A stretch of DNA of 64,000 nt from contig DASVBS010000004.1 of assembly GCA_036375715.1 (NCBI GenBank), positions 37,712-101,711 on the forward strand, in the 5' to 3' direction. Source of the DNA: Longimicrobiaceae bacterium (GTDB taxonomy: Bacteria; Gemmatimonadota; Gemmatimonadetes; Longimicrobiales; Longimicrobiaceae). The first letter of the stretch is position 1; each line of letters starts with the position of its first letter. Both the position numbers and the translations under genes were made by a program. This document shows positions 8,900 to 17,400 of the stretch, one piece after another. The notes beneath the pieces are model-generated. The model was not told the origin of the DNA, made no database searches, and was given only the letters and a program-made list of their open reading frames with translations.

Positions 8900-10003
8900 A
8901 TGGCCAAGATCAAAGTCGCAGTCGTGGGGCTTGGATTCGGCGCGGAGTTCATTCCCATCTACCAGCGCCACCCGGACACCGAGATGTACGCGATCTGTCA
9001 GCGCAACGAGCAGAAGCTGAACGAGATCGGCGACCAGTTCGGGGTGGAGCGCCGTTACACCCGCTACGAAGATCTGCTGAAGGATCCCGAGGTGGATGCG
9101 GTGCACATCAACACCCCCATCGCGGATCACGCCTGGATGTCGAAGGCGGCCCTGGATGCGGGGAAGCACGCCGCCAGCACGGTGCCGATGGCCACCACGA
9201 TCGAGGAGTGCCTGGCCATCGTCGAGGCGGAGCGGAAGAGCGGTAAGCGGTACATGATGATGGAGACCGCGGTGTACACCCGCGAATTCCTCTATGTGAA
9301 GGACCTCCACAACCGTGGAGAGATCGGCAAGATCCAGTTCCTGCGCGGCTCTCACCAGCAGAACATGTCCCTCCCGGGGTGGCCCGACTACTGGTACGGC
9401 TTCCCGCCGATGCACTATGCCACCCACGCCGTGAGCCCGCTGCTCGATCTCGCCGGGGCGCGCGCCGAGTCGGTGGTGTGCTTCGGATCGGGGCGCATTC
9501 GCGACGAGTACGTGCAGCGCTACGGGTCGCCCTTCGCGATCGAGACCGCCCTGGTCAAGCTGAAGGATTCCGATCTCGCCTGTGAGGTGACGCGCTCGCT
9601 TTTCGACACCATCCGGCAGTATCGCGAGAGCTTCGACGTCTACGGCACCAAGAAGTCCTTCGAGTGGGAGCAGACCATCGGCGACAATCCCGTGGTTTAC
9701 TCCGGCTTCGAGGACGCGGAGCGGGTCGAGGTGCCGGACACCGGCCATCTACTTCCGCCGGAGATCGCGGGCTTCACCCGGGCGGGGGTGTACGACGAGG
9801 AGCACGAACACACCTCCTTCATTCAGGGCGGCGGCCACGGTGGGTCGCATCCGCACCTCGTCCACGAGTTCGTCTCCGCGATCAAGGAGGATCGGCCGGC
9901 GCACGTGGACGCGCCGACAGCGGCCAACTGGACCATGACCGGCATCTGCGCCCATCAGTCGGCTATGCGGGGCGGGGAACGCGTGCAGATCCCGCAAACC
10001 TGA
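8900..10003 (+). CDS. Gfo/Idh/MocA-family oxidoreductase
   Basis: A 367-residue NAD(P)-dependent sugar oxidoreductase. The N-terminal Rossmann fold begins VAVVGLGFGAEF, followed by the family's C-terminal alpha/beta substrate domain (WYGFPPMHYATHAVSPLLDLAG with a plausible catalytic His). The usual EKP motif that supplies the catalytic lysine is replaced by STVPMATT at the equivalent place, so the mechanism may differ from myo-inositol dehydrogenase-like members. No Shine-Dalgarno is visible before ATG 8900; the preceding bases are a pyrimidine tract. It sits between the ThuA/propeller lipoprotein and a ketose-epimerase-like protein, which suggests a shared role in catabolism of an oxidised or keto sugar. 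Confidence 0.9.
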   Translation: MAKIKVAVVGLGFGAEFIPIYQRHPDTEMYAICQRNEQKLNEIGDQFGVERRYTRYEDLLKDPEVDAVHINTPIADHAWMSKAALDAGKHAASTVPMATTIEECLAIVEAERKSGKRYMMMETAVYTREFLYVKDLHNRGEIGKIQFLRGSHQQNMSLPGWPDYWYGFPPMHYATHAVSPLLDLAGARAESVVCFGSGRIRDEYVQRYGSPFAIETALVKLKDSDLACEVTRSLFDTIRQYRESFDVYGTKKSFEWEQTIGDNPVVYSGFEDAERVEVPDTGHLLPPEIAGFTRAGVYDEEHEHTSFIQGGGHGGSHPHLVHEFVSAIKEDRPAHVDAPTAANWTMTGICAHQSAMRGGERVQIPQT

Positions 10004-10013
10004 GGGAGGGGAG

Positions 10014-10898
10014 ATGCAGATCGGCATCAGCACCTGGGTCTGGACCTCGCCGGCGGAAGATCAGGTCCTGCAGCGGCTGATCCCGCACATCGCGGAGATC
10101 GGCTTCGACGTGGTCGAGATCCCGGTGGAGACACCCGGGCAGTTCGACGTCGCCCGGGCCAAGTCGCTGGCGGATGAGCATGGTCTGGCGGTCTCGGTCT
10201 GCGCCGTGATCGGCGCGGGCCGTGACCTCCTGCTCGACTCCGAGGTCGAGGCGGGGCTCGAGTACCTGAGAGGCTGCATCGACGCGGCACAGGCGCTGGC
10301 TTCGCCGGCGGTCGCGGGACCGTTCTACTCCGCGGTCGGCCGATGCTGGCGGCTCACGCCCGCCGAGCGCGATCGGGAGATCGGCCGCCTCGCCGAGCGT
10401 CTGCGCGACCTCGGCGAGTATGCGGCGCAGCGAGGCGTGGAGCTGGGTATCGAGCCGCTCAACCGGTTTGAGACCAGCTTCATGAACACCACCGAGCAGA
10501 CGCTCGAGCTGGTGGAGCGGATCGATCACCCGGCGGTGGGACTCGCCCTCGACACCTTCCACCTGGGGATCGAGGAGAAGAGCCTGGGAGACGCGATTCG
10601 CCGCGCGGAGGGCAGGCTGAAGCACGTGCAGGTGGCAGAGAACGACCGGGGAACCCCCGGGACCGGACAGCTGGCCTGGGACGAGGTGGCCAACGCCTTG
10701 CACGAGATCGGATACGACGGGAGAGTTGTGATCGAGACCTTCTCCGATCGGGTTGAGGCAATCGCGCGCGCCGCCGCCATCTGGCGCCCGCTGGCCCCCG
10801 ACTCCGATTCGCTCGCGCGTGAGGGCCTCGCTTTTCTGCGCGAGCTGTTTTCAGAACCCGCACGCGCGAGCGACCAGGGTCGGACTGTCGGTTCCTGA
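10014..10898 (+). CDS. sugar phosphate isomerase/epimerase-like TIM barrel (D-tagatose 3-epimerase type)
   Basis: A 294-residue TIM-barrel protein of the AP-endonuclease-2/xylose-isomerase-like superfamily. The metal/catalytic signatures of ketose 3-epimerases are present: IEPLNRFETSFMNT (Glu147), ALDTFH, HVQVAENDRG and IETFSD with the second catalytic Glu. A strong ribosome-binding site (gggagggg) precedes ATG 10014, and only 10 bases separate it from the Gfo/Idh stop, so the two are co-transcribed. Together they fit oxidation and epimerisation of a free sugar or sugar acid. The exact substrate is not determinable. Confidence 0.88.
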   Translation: MQIGISTWVWTSPAEDQVLQRLIPHIAEIGFDVVEIPVETPGQFDVARAKSLADEHGLAVSVCAVIGAGRDLLLDSEVEAGLEYLRGCIDAAQALASPAVAGPFYSAVGRCWRLTPAERDREIGRLAERLRDLGEYAAQRGVELGIEPLNRFETSFMNTTEQTLELVERIDHPAVGLALDTFHLGIEEKSLGDAIRRAEGRLKHVQVAENDRGTPGTGQLAWDEVANALHEIGYDGRVVIETFSDRVEAIARAAAIWRPLAPDSDSLAREGLAFLRELFSEPARASDQGRTVGS

Positions 10899-10907
10899 GC
10901 CACCTGC

Positions 10908-11524
10908 ATGAGGATGAGACAACGCATCGCCGCTCTGCTGATCGTGGCGGCGCTACCCCTGGCCGCGACCCCGGTCGCGGCGCAGGGGATTCTTCCGTTC
11001 ACCCTGGGCGGCCGGATGGGGCTGGCGATCCCGGTGGACGACTTCGCGGCCCACGCCGAGACCGGTTACGTCACCGAAGTTCTGCTGAAGGCGTCGCCTC
11101 TGCCCTTCGCGACGCTGTACGGAGGATGGAGCTTCGCCGAGTTCGGGGTCGACAGCGAGTCTGCCATCGCGGGGCTGGACACCAAGGTGCGCGATTCCGG
11201 CTTTCGCGCCGGCGGGGAGTTGTCGGTGCCCTGGCAGGGCTCCTATCCGGCGTTTCGCCTTATCTGCAGGTCGGTGCCATCTTCAACCGCGCGCAGGTGC
11301 GCGTTCGGGGAGACGGCACCAACACCCTTGGTGTTAAGTCGGATCGAAGCACGGGGATGGAGGTCGGGGTGGGCACGAGGGTGATGCTCGTTCACCGGCT
11401 CTCGATCGTGCCGGAGCTCCGCTACCGCAGCTACGATCCCGAGTTCGCGCAGGAGCCCGAGGTTCAGATCGGCGACCGCCTATCCTATCTGGCCCTGACT
11501 CTGGCGCTTACCTTCCACTTCTGA
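10908..11524 (+). pseudogene. outer-membrane beta-barrel protein interrupted by a one-base frameshift
   Basis: Two frames together encode one about 205-residue protein. The first (from ATG 10908) has a signal peptide ending PVAAQG and beta-strand-rich sequence up to GGELSVPWQGSYPAF. The second frame carries on with SPYLQVGAIFNRAQ and ends LALTLALTFHF, with the terminal Phe and alternating hydrophobic pattern of outer-membrane barrels. The junction is at 11253-11255: adding one T to the ttt run restores a continuous frame. This is either a real mutation or a homopolymer sequencing error. No good slippery heptamer for programmed frameshifting is apparent. The gene starts 10 bases after the epimerase-like gene. 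Function is unknown beyond small OmpW/OmpA-like barrel character. Confidence 0.75.
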
Positions 11525-11583
11525 GGCGGGGGGCCGTCGCAGCGCCGCTGCATTCGTCCACATTGCGCCGCGCGGCCCGGAAC

Positions 11584-11651
11584 CCCACCATTTGATTCTG
11601 GCGACCGTTGCGTCGCACAGCGAAAAGGCCCACCATTTGATTCTGGCGACC
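11584..11651. repeat. 23-bp direct repeat, two copies 45 bp apart
   Basis: An identical 23-base sequence containing ccatttgattctggcgacc occurs at 11584-11606 and 11629-11651. The bases after each copy are also similar (gcgtcgca / gagtcgca). It lies in the 201-bp gap between the frameshifted barrel gene and the large sensor kinase. Origin unknown. Confidence 0.85.
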
Positions 11652-11725
11652 ATCCGAGTCGCACCCTCCCGACGCTCCCACGCCGCGAGGTTCACTCCGT
11701 ACCCGCACCCGCAGGTGCGCATCCG

Positions 11726-14700
11726 ATGTCTCTGCGTCCCTCCGAGCCGGGACCGCCGCTCGCCGAGCGCGAGTCGATGCTCCGCGCGCTGCGCGCCAGC
11801 GAAGAGCGTCTGCACACGGTAGTGAGTAGCGCCCCCATCGTTCTCTGGGCCCTCGACCGTAACGGAGTCTTCACCTTCTCCGACGGGAAGGTACTGGGGC
11901 TGCTCGGTCTACGCCCGGGCGAGGTAATCGGCCGCTCTGTCACCGACCTGTACGCCGACTATCCCGAGATCCTGGCCGATGTCCGGCGCGCGCTCGCCGG
12001 GGAGGAGTTCACGACCACCGCCCGACTCGGCCGCACCACCTTCGAGACCCGCTACACCGCGCTGCGCGACGACGAAGGACGGGTGGTCGGCACGATCGGA
12101 GTTGCCGTGGACATCTCCGAGCGGGTCCGCGCGGAGGAGGAGCGGGAGCGGAGCCTCTCGCTCCTGCGGGCCACCCTCGAATCGACCGCGGACGGGATCC
12201 TCGTGGTCGATTCGTCCCTACGGGTCGTCAGCTACAACCGCAAGTTTGCGGAGATGTGGCGATTGGAGGGGGATGACCTGGATACCGGCCTCGATCAGCG
12301 ACTGCTGGAGGCTGTGAGGGACCAGCTCGCGAACCCGGAGGGATTCATCCAGCGGGTCCAGGAGCTCTACGCCGATCCGACGGCGCACAGCAAGGATCTG
12401 CTGGAGTTCAAGGACGGCCGGATGTACGAGCGGTACTCGCAGCCGCAACGCATCGGGGACCAGATCGTCGGGAGAGTCTGGAGCTTCCGCGACGTCACCG
12501 AGCAGCGAACGGCGGAGCGAGCATTGGTGGAGCGCGAACGGCAGCTCGCGGCCACTGTCGAGGCGCTCAAGATCTCGCAGGAGCGTTCGCAGGTCATGGC
12601 CGAGCGGATGCACGCTGTCGCCTCCGCGGCGGCCGGTGTGCTCGGGGCCGATTCCGTCGAGAAGCTGCAGGAGGTGCTGCGCAACGCCTGCCGCACGGTC
12701 ATTCCCTTCGACGCCTTCACCTTCGCCCTCTACCACCCGGAAGATCACACCCTCACGATCCTCTCCGCTTACGACACCGACATCTGGGTGCCGGGCAATA
12801 CGATGTCGGCCAAGGGGGTGCCGATGGAGCGGGTCATCCGCGAGCGCCGCTCGCTGGTCACCCTCCACGCGGACGACCCCGCCGCGGCAGGGACGAAGAT
12901 CATGGGCACGGGACGGCGCTCGGAGTCGGTCATCCGCAGCCCGATCCTGGGGACCGACCGTGTGCTCGGGGTGCTCTCGGTACAGAGCTACACACCGGAA
13001 GCCTACTCGCAGGAAGACGTCACCGTTCTCGAGACCATCGCTTCGCTCGCCGCGACTGCGCTGGAGAATATCCGGCTGGCGGAGGAGCGACGCGCCGTGG
13101 AAGACGCCCTCCGGCGTTCGGAGTCGCGCTTCCGCACGATGTTCGAGCAGTTCCCGCTGAGCCTGCAGATCTTCTCGCCCAACGGGGAGACGATCGAAGT
13201 AAACGAGGCCTGGCGGCGCCTCTTCCGGATCCGCCCGGAGGACCTGGGCGACTTCAACCCGCTGACCGATCCGCAGCTCGCCGACCTCGCGGAGGTGATG
13301 CGGCGAGGGTTTGCCGGGGAGCGGCTCCAGCTCCCGCCGAGCCTCTTCGATCCGGCGAAATCGGGGGTGGCCCCGCCCAACGAGGAGGCCTGGGACGCCC
13401 CTCGCTGGATCCAGGCGTTCATCTGCCCGGTGAAGGACGAAAAGGGCGACGTTCGCGAAGTCTTCATCATCCACCAGGACGTTACGGCCCAGAAGGAAGC
13501 GGAGGAGGTGTTGCGGCGGTCACATCAGGAGTTGGAGGAGCGCGTGGAAGAGCGAACTGCCGAGCTGGCGGAGACGAACATGGCGCTCGAGGAGGAGATC
13601 GCCGAGCGGGAACGGGCCGAGGAAGAGCTTCGCCAGAAGACTTCGGAGTTGGAGGGGGTCTTCCGCGCGCTACCCGACCTCTACTTCCGGCTGGACCCGA
13701 CGGGGGTGATCCTCGACTTTGCGGCGGGGCAGAGCTCGCCCTTCATTCGCGCGCCGCAGGACATCGTGGGCCGTCACATCGATCAGGTCGTGCCGGAGGA
13801 GGTCGTCGAGAAGGTGCAGGAGGGCATCCGGGAGGTTGCCCGCACTGGAGCGCTGGTCTGCGTGGAGTTCGTGCTGCCGCTCGAGGACGGAGAGCGGGAC
13901 GTGGAGGCCCGCCTGGTTCCCTTCCTCGACGGGCAGATCATCACCGTGGTGCGCGACGTTACCGATCAGAAGAACGCCGAGCGCGCGCTGCAGCGCAGCG
14001 AGGAGCACTTCCGTCGGCTCATCGAGAACTCCTCGGATATCGCCACCATCGTCGACCTCAACGGGATCAACCGCTACCAGAGCCCGTCGATCAAACACAT
14101 CCTCGGTTACGACCCCGAGGAGATCGTGGGGACGAGCGCGCTGGAACGGATCCACCCCGAGGACGTCCCCGCCTGCCGCGAGATCCTCCGCTGGATGGTG
14201 GATCACCCCGGGGTGACGCGCGGCGCGGAGTTCCGCTATCGCCACAAGAACGGGGGATGGCGGGTGCTCGAGGCTCGGGGGCGCACGCTCCTGCCGGACA
14301 GTGCTGCCGCGGGCATCGTGATCAACTCTCGCGACGTTACCGAGCGGAAGGAAGCACAGGTGGTGCTCGAGCGCGCCCGGCAGGCCGCGGAGCGGGCGAA
14401 CCGCGCGAAGAGCGAGTTCCTCTCGCGCATGAGCCACGAGCTGCGCACGCCGATGAACAGCATCCTCGGCTTTGCCCAGCTCCTCGGGCGGAAGGAGCTC
14501 GCTCCCGACCAGCGGAAGTCGGTCGACCACATCATCAAGGCCGGCCAGCACCTGCTCAACCTGATCAATGAGATCCTCGACATCTCGCGGATCGAGGCGA
14601 ACCGCCACCAGCTCTCGCTCGAGCCGGTGCGGCTGTCGAACGTCGTCTGCGAAGGGCTGACCCTGATCCAGCCGCTGGCGGCGCAGCGGGCGGTGACGAT

Positions 14701-15523
14701 CGACGATTGCTCCATTGATCCCGACCTCTACGTGCACGCCGACCGGCAGCGGCTCGCTCAGGTGGTGCTCAACCTCCTCTCCAACGCGGTCAAGTACAAT
14801 CGCGAAGGTGGCGAGGTGAGGATCATCTGCGAGGCGACCGACGAGCGGGTCCGCCTCGGCATCCGGGACACCGGCCCCGGCATCCCACCGGAGCGGATGG
14901 ACCAGCTGTTCGTTCCCTTCGAGCGGCTCGGTGCCGAGCATACCGGGGTCGAGGGCACCGGTCTCGGACTTGCCCTCTCGAGGCGCCTGGTAGAGGCGAT
15001 GGAGGGGGTGCTTTCGGTAGACACCCGGCCCGGCGAAGGGAGCACTTTCTGGGTGGAGCTGATCCGCGTCAGCGATCCTACCGAAGTGACGGTGCGGGGA
15101 GTCGCGGCGAACGGCCCGGGTCCGGAGGCGGGAGACTCCTCGCGCGGCGCCACCATCGTATACATCGAGGACAACCTCGCCAATCTGGCGTTGATCGAGA
15201 CGATCCTTCTCGATCGACCCCAGATCACCCTTCTGCCGGCACTTCAGGGGATGATCGGCATCGAGCTCGCCGCCGAGCACAGGCCCGACCTCATCCTCCT
15301 CGACCTGCACCTCCCCGACATGCCCGGGGATGAGGTGCTGAGCCGCTTGAAGAGTCACCCCCGCACGCGCGACGTGCCGGTTGTAATCATCAGCGCCGAT
15401 GCCACCCCGCGCCGCAGCGAGGGGCTGATCCGATCCGGTGCCAGCGCCTATCTCACCAAGCCGCTCGTTGTCGACGAGTTCCTGGGTACGATCGACCGAC
15501 TGCTGCGGGAGAAGGAGGATTGA
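11726..15523 (+). CDS. hybrid sensor histidine kinase with five PAS domains, GAF and C-terminal receiver
   Basis: A 1265-residue cytoplasmic hybrid kinase with no obvious membrane segment. In order: PAS (about 18-130), PAS (140-265), GAF (290-455), PAS (465-590), a Glu-rich coiled coil (590-650), PAS (655-755), PAS (765-885), HisKA with SHELRTPMNS (His about 903), HATPase (N box VVLNLLSNAVKY, DTGPGI, GTGLGLALS) and a receiver with LLDLHLPDMPG (Asp about 1193). The stack suggests integration of several redox, light or small-molecule signals; which ligands cannot be seen. It overlaps the next gene at TGATG, which indicates translational coupling and a shared pathway. Confidence 0.92.
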   Translation: MSLRPSEPGPPLAERESMLRALRASEERLHTVVSSAPIVLWALDRNGVFTFSDGKVLGLLGLRPGEVIGRSVTDLYADYPEILADVRRALAGEEFTTTARLGRTTFETRYTALRDDEGRVVGTIGVAVDISERVRAEEERERSLSLLRATLESTADGILVVDSSLRVVSYNRKFAEMWRLEGDDLDTGLDQRLLEAVRDQLANPEGFIQRVQELYADPTAHSKDLLEFKDGRMYERYSQPQRIGDQIVGRVWSFRDVTEQRTAERALVERERQLAATVEALKISQERSQVMAERMHAVASAAAGVLGADSVEKLQEVLRNACRTVIPFDAFTFALYHPEDHTLTILSAYDTDIWVPGNTMSAKGVPMERVIRERRSLVTLHADDPAAAGTKIMGTGRRSESVIRSPILGTDRVLGVLSVQSYTPEAYSQEDVTVLETIASLAATALENIRLAEERRAVEDALRRSESRFRTMFEQFPLSLQIFSPNGETIEVNEAWRRLFRIRPEDLGDFNPLTDPQLADLAEVMRRGFAGERLQLPPSLFDPAKSGVAPPNEEAWDAPRWIQAFICPVKDEKGDVREVFIIHQDVTAQKEAEEVLRRSHQELEERVEERTAELAETNMALEEEIAERERAEEELRQKTSELEGVFRALPDLYFRLDPTGVILDFAAGQSSPFIRAPQDIVGRHIDQVVPEEVVEKVQEGIREVARTGALVCVEFVLPLEDGERDVEARLVPFLDGQIITVVRDVTDQKNAERALQRSEEHFRRLIENSSDIATIVDLNGINRYQSPSIKHILGYDPEEIVGTSALERIHPEDVPACREILRWMVDHPGVTRGAEFRYRHKNGGWRVLEARGRTLLPDSAAAGIVINSRDVTERKEAQVVLERARQAAERANRAKSEFLSRMSHELRTPMNSILGFAQLLGRKELAPDQRKSVDHIIKAGQHLLNLINEILDISRIEANRHQLSLEPVRLSNVVCEGLTLIQPLAAQRAVTIDDCSIDPDLYVHADRQRLAQVVLNLLSNAVKYNREGGEVRIICEATDERVRLGIRDTGPGIPPERMDQLFVPFERLGAEHTGVEGTGLGLALSRRLVEAMEGVLSVDTRPGEGSTFWVELIRVSDPTEVTVRGVAANGPGPEAGDSSRGATIVYIEDNLANLALIETILLDRPQITLLPALQGMIGIELAAEHRPDLILLDLHLPDMPGDEVLSRLKSHPRTRDVPVVIISADATPRRSEGLIRSGASAYLTKPLVVDEFLGTIDRLLREKED

Positions 15524-17232
15524 TGATGCGAGGCCGTGATGTGCGTGACTCGGTGATCCTCATCGTCGACGATGAGCGAGCCAACCTGGACCTCCTGGAG
15601 GCGTGCCTGGAGGACGACGGCTACAAGCACCTGCACTCGGTCCAGGATCCGCGCGAGGTGGTGGACGCCTTTGAGCGGTATCACCCGGACATCGTGCTCC
15701 TCGACCTGCACATGCCGCATCTCGACGGATTTGCGGTCATGGAGCAGCTACTCCAGCACATCCCTGCGGGAGATTACCTGCCGATCCTGGTTCTCACCGC
15801 CGACATCACCGCGGAGGCAAAGCGGCGGGCGCTCTCCGGCGGGGCGAAGGACTTCCTGAGCAAGCCCTTCGACCTGGGCGAGGTGGTGCAGCGCATCGCC
15901 AATCTGCTCGAGACCCGCCTCCTGCACCGCGAAGAGCAGGAGGCGCGGCGCGCTGCCGAAGCCGCCGAGGCGCGCGCCCGCATCCTCGCGGAGGCGGGGC
16001 GCATCCTCGCTACCTCCTTCGACTACCAGACCACGCTCAGCTCCCTCGCCCGCCTGGCTGTGCCCGCGGTGGCGGACTATGCGGTCGTCGACGTCCTGCA
16101 GGAGGATGGCTCGATCGCCCGGGTCGGGGTCGCGCACGTGGATCCGGCGAAAGAGCCGCTGCTGCGCGAGACCGCCCATCTGGCGGCGGGGCGTCTGCCG
16201 CCCACCCACCCCGAGGTCGGCGCGCTGACCGAAGGCAGGGAGACCCTGGTCACCGACATCACCGAGGAGATCATCGAGGAGATGGCGGCGGACGACGAGC
16301 ACCGTCGCATCATCGCGGAGCTCTCCCCGAAGTCCTTGATCGCGGTGCCGTTGCAGGTGCCCGGGCAGGTGATCGGCTCCCTGGTGCTGGCGGCGGCCGA
16401 GTCGGGCCGCCGTTTTGACGCCGGCGATTTCCGCCTGGCCCAGGAGCTTGCCAGCCGGGCCGCGATGGCGGTCGAGGGGGCACGCCTCTACCACGCCGCG
16501 CAGCGCGCCCTGCATGCGCGTGACGAGATGCTGTCGGTGGTCGCCCACGACCTACGCAACCCGCTGAACGCCATCATCCTCGGGGTGGAGGGGGTGCTGG
16601 AGGATCTGCCCAAGGCGCAGCTCCCCGTGGAGTACCAAACGCTGCAGACCGTGCGGGTATCGGCGCGGCGGATGGACCGGCTCATCCACGATCTGCTGGA
16701 GGTCGCGCGGATCGAGAGCGGGAAGCTGCGCATTGAGCCGCACCCTGAGCGAATCGCGATGATCGTCGACGAAGCGGTGGCGATGATGCGCCCGCTTGCC
16801 GAGTCGCAGGGGCTGGAGGTCGTCACCTGCGTGGATCGGGGGATCCGGCCGGTGCTGGCGGATGGATCGAGGATCCTGCAGGTGATTTCCAACCTGGTGG
16901 GGAACGCGATCAAATTCACGCCGGCGGGAGGAAAGGTGACGATCGAAGCGGAGGAGCTGGAGAGCGAGGTGCGCCTGGTAGTGGCGGACACCGGAACCGG
17001 GATTGCCGCGGAGCAGCTCCCGCATCTCTTCGCCAGGCACTGGCAGGGGAGCGACCGCGACCGACGGGGGATCGGGCTGGGGCTGGCCATCGCCAAGGGG
17101 ATCATCGAGAGCCACCGCGGGCGCATCTGGGTCGAGAGCCAGTTCGGCGCCGGCAGCCGCTTCTACTTCACCCTCCCATTGGCGGAGAGCAGCGTCGTCT
17201 CGGAGCGGACCCTGGTGCCGTCCCAGGGATAA
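15523..17232 (+). CDS. response regulator-GAF-histidine kinase
   Basis: A 569-residue protein with an N-terminal receiver (LLDLHMPHLDG, phospho-Asp about 61, preceded by the acidic pocket IVDDERAN), a coiled linker, a GAF domain (about 175-315), HisKA with VVAHDLRNPLNA (His about 342) and a HATPase (VISNLVGNAIKF, DTGTGI, RRGIGLGLAI). A receiver at the N-terminus of a kinase suggests that it is itself a phosphorylation target, probably of the preceding hybrid kinase. Starts at TTG 15520, ATG 15523 and ATG 15526 are all possible; ATG 15523 overlaps the upstream stop codon. No DNA-binding output domain is present. Confidence 0.9.
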   Translation: MMRGRDVRDSVILIVDDERANLDLLEACLEDDGYKHLHSVQDPREVVDAFERYHPDIVLLDLHMPHLDGFAVMEQLLQHIPAGDYLPILVLTADITAEAKRRALSGGAKDFLSKPFDLGEVVQRIANLLETRLLHREEQEARRAAEAAEARARILAEAGRILATSFDYQTTLSSLARLAVPAVADYAVVDVLQEDGSIARVGVAHVDPAKEPLLRETAHLAAGRLPPTHPEVGALTEGRETLVTDITEEIIEEMAADDEHRRIIAELSPKSLIAVPLQVPGQVIGSLVLAAAESGRRFDAGDFRLAQELASRAAMAVEGARLYHAAQRALHARDEMLSVVAHDLRNPLNAIILGVEGVLEDLPKAQLPVEYQTLQTVRVSARRMDRLIHDLLEVARIESGKLRIEPHPERIAMIVDEAVAMMRPLAESQGLEVVTCVDRGIRPVLADGSRILQVISNLVGNAIKFTPAGGKVTIEAEELESEVRLVVADTGTGIAAEQLPHLFARHWQGSDRDRRGIGLGLAIAKGIIESHRGRIWVESQFGAGSRFYFTLPLAESSVVSERTLVPSQG

Positions 17233-17236
17233 CGAC

Positions 17237-17400
17237 GAGGGGAAACCACAGAGACGGCGCGAAGGATTGCACGGCGGGCACAGAGAAGGCCCTGCTGTCT
17301 GCGATCAAAGCTTCAGGATTCAAAATTGTAATTCGAAATTCGTAATTCGTAATTTTCCGGCCTCTGTGCCCTCCGCGAAATCCTCCGTACGCTCTGCGAT
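17237..17400. repeat. intergenic repeat block: gtaattc heptamers flanked by cacagag-type repeats
   Basis: Between two convergent genes lies caggattcaaaattg followed by four gtaattc-like heptamers (to about 17358). On either side are short acc-acagaga / ggcctctgtgcc stretches in opposite orientation, giving an imperfect large inverted repeat. The right part overlaps the 3' end of the downstream minus-strand glycosyltransferase gene and supplies its last residues (NYELRISNY). Confidence 0.75.

Noticed and set aside
10908..11524. Programmed ribosomal frameshift in the barrel gene
   Set aside because: No slippery heptamer or downstream structure stands out; loss of one T from a short run explains it more simply.
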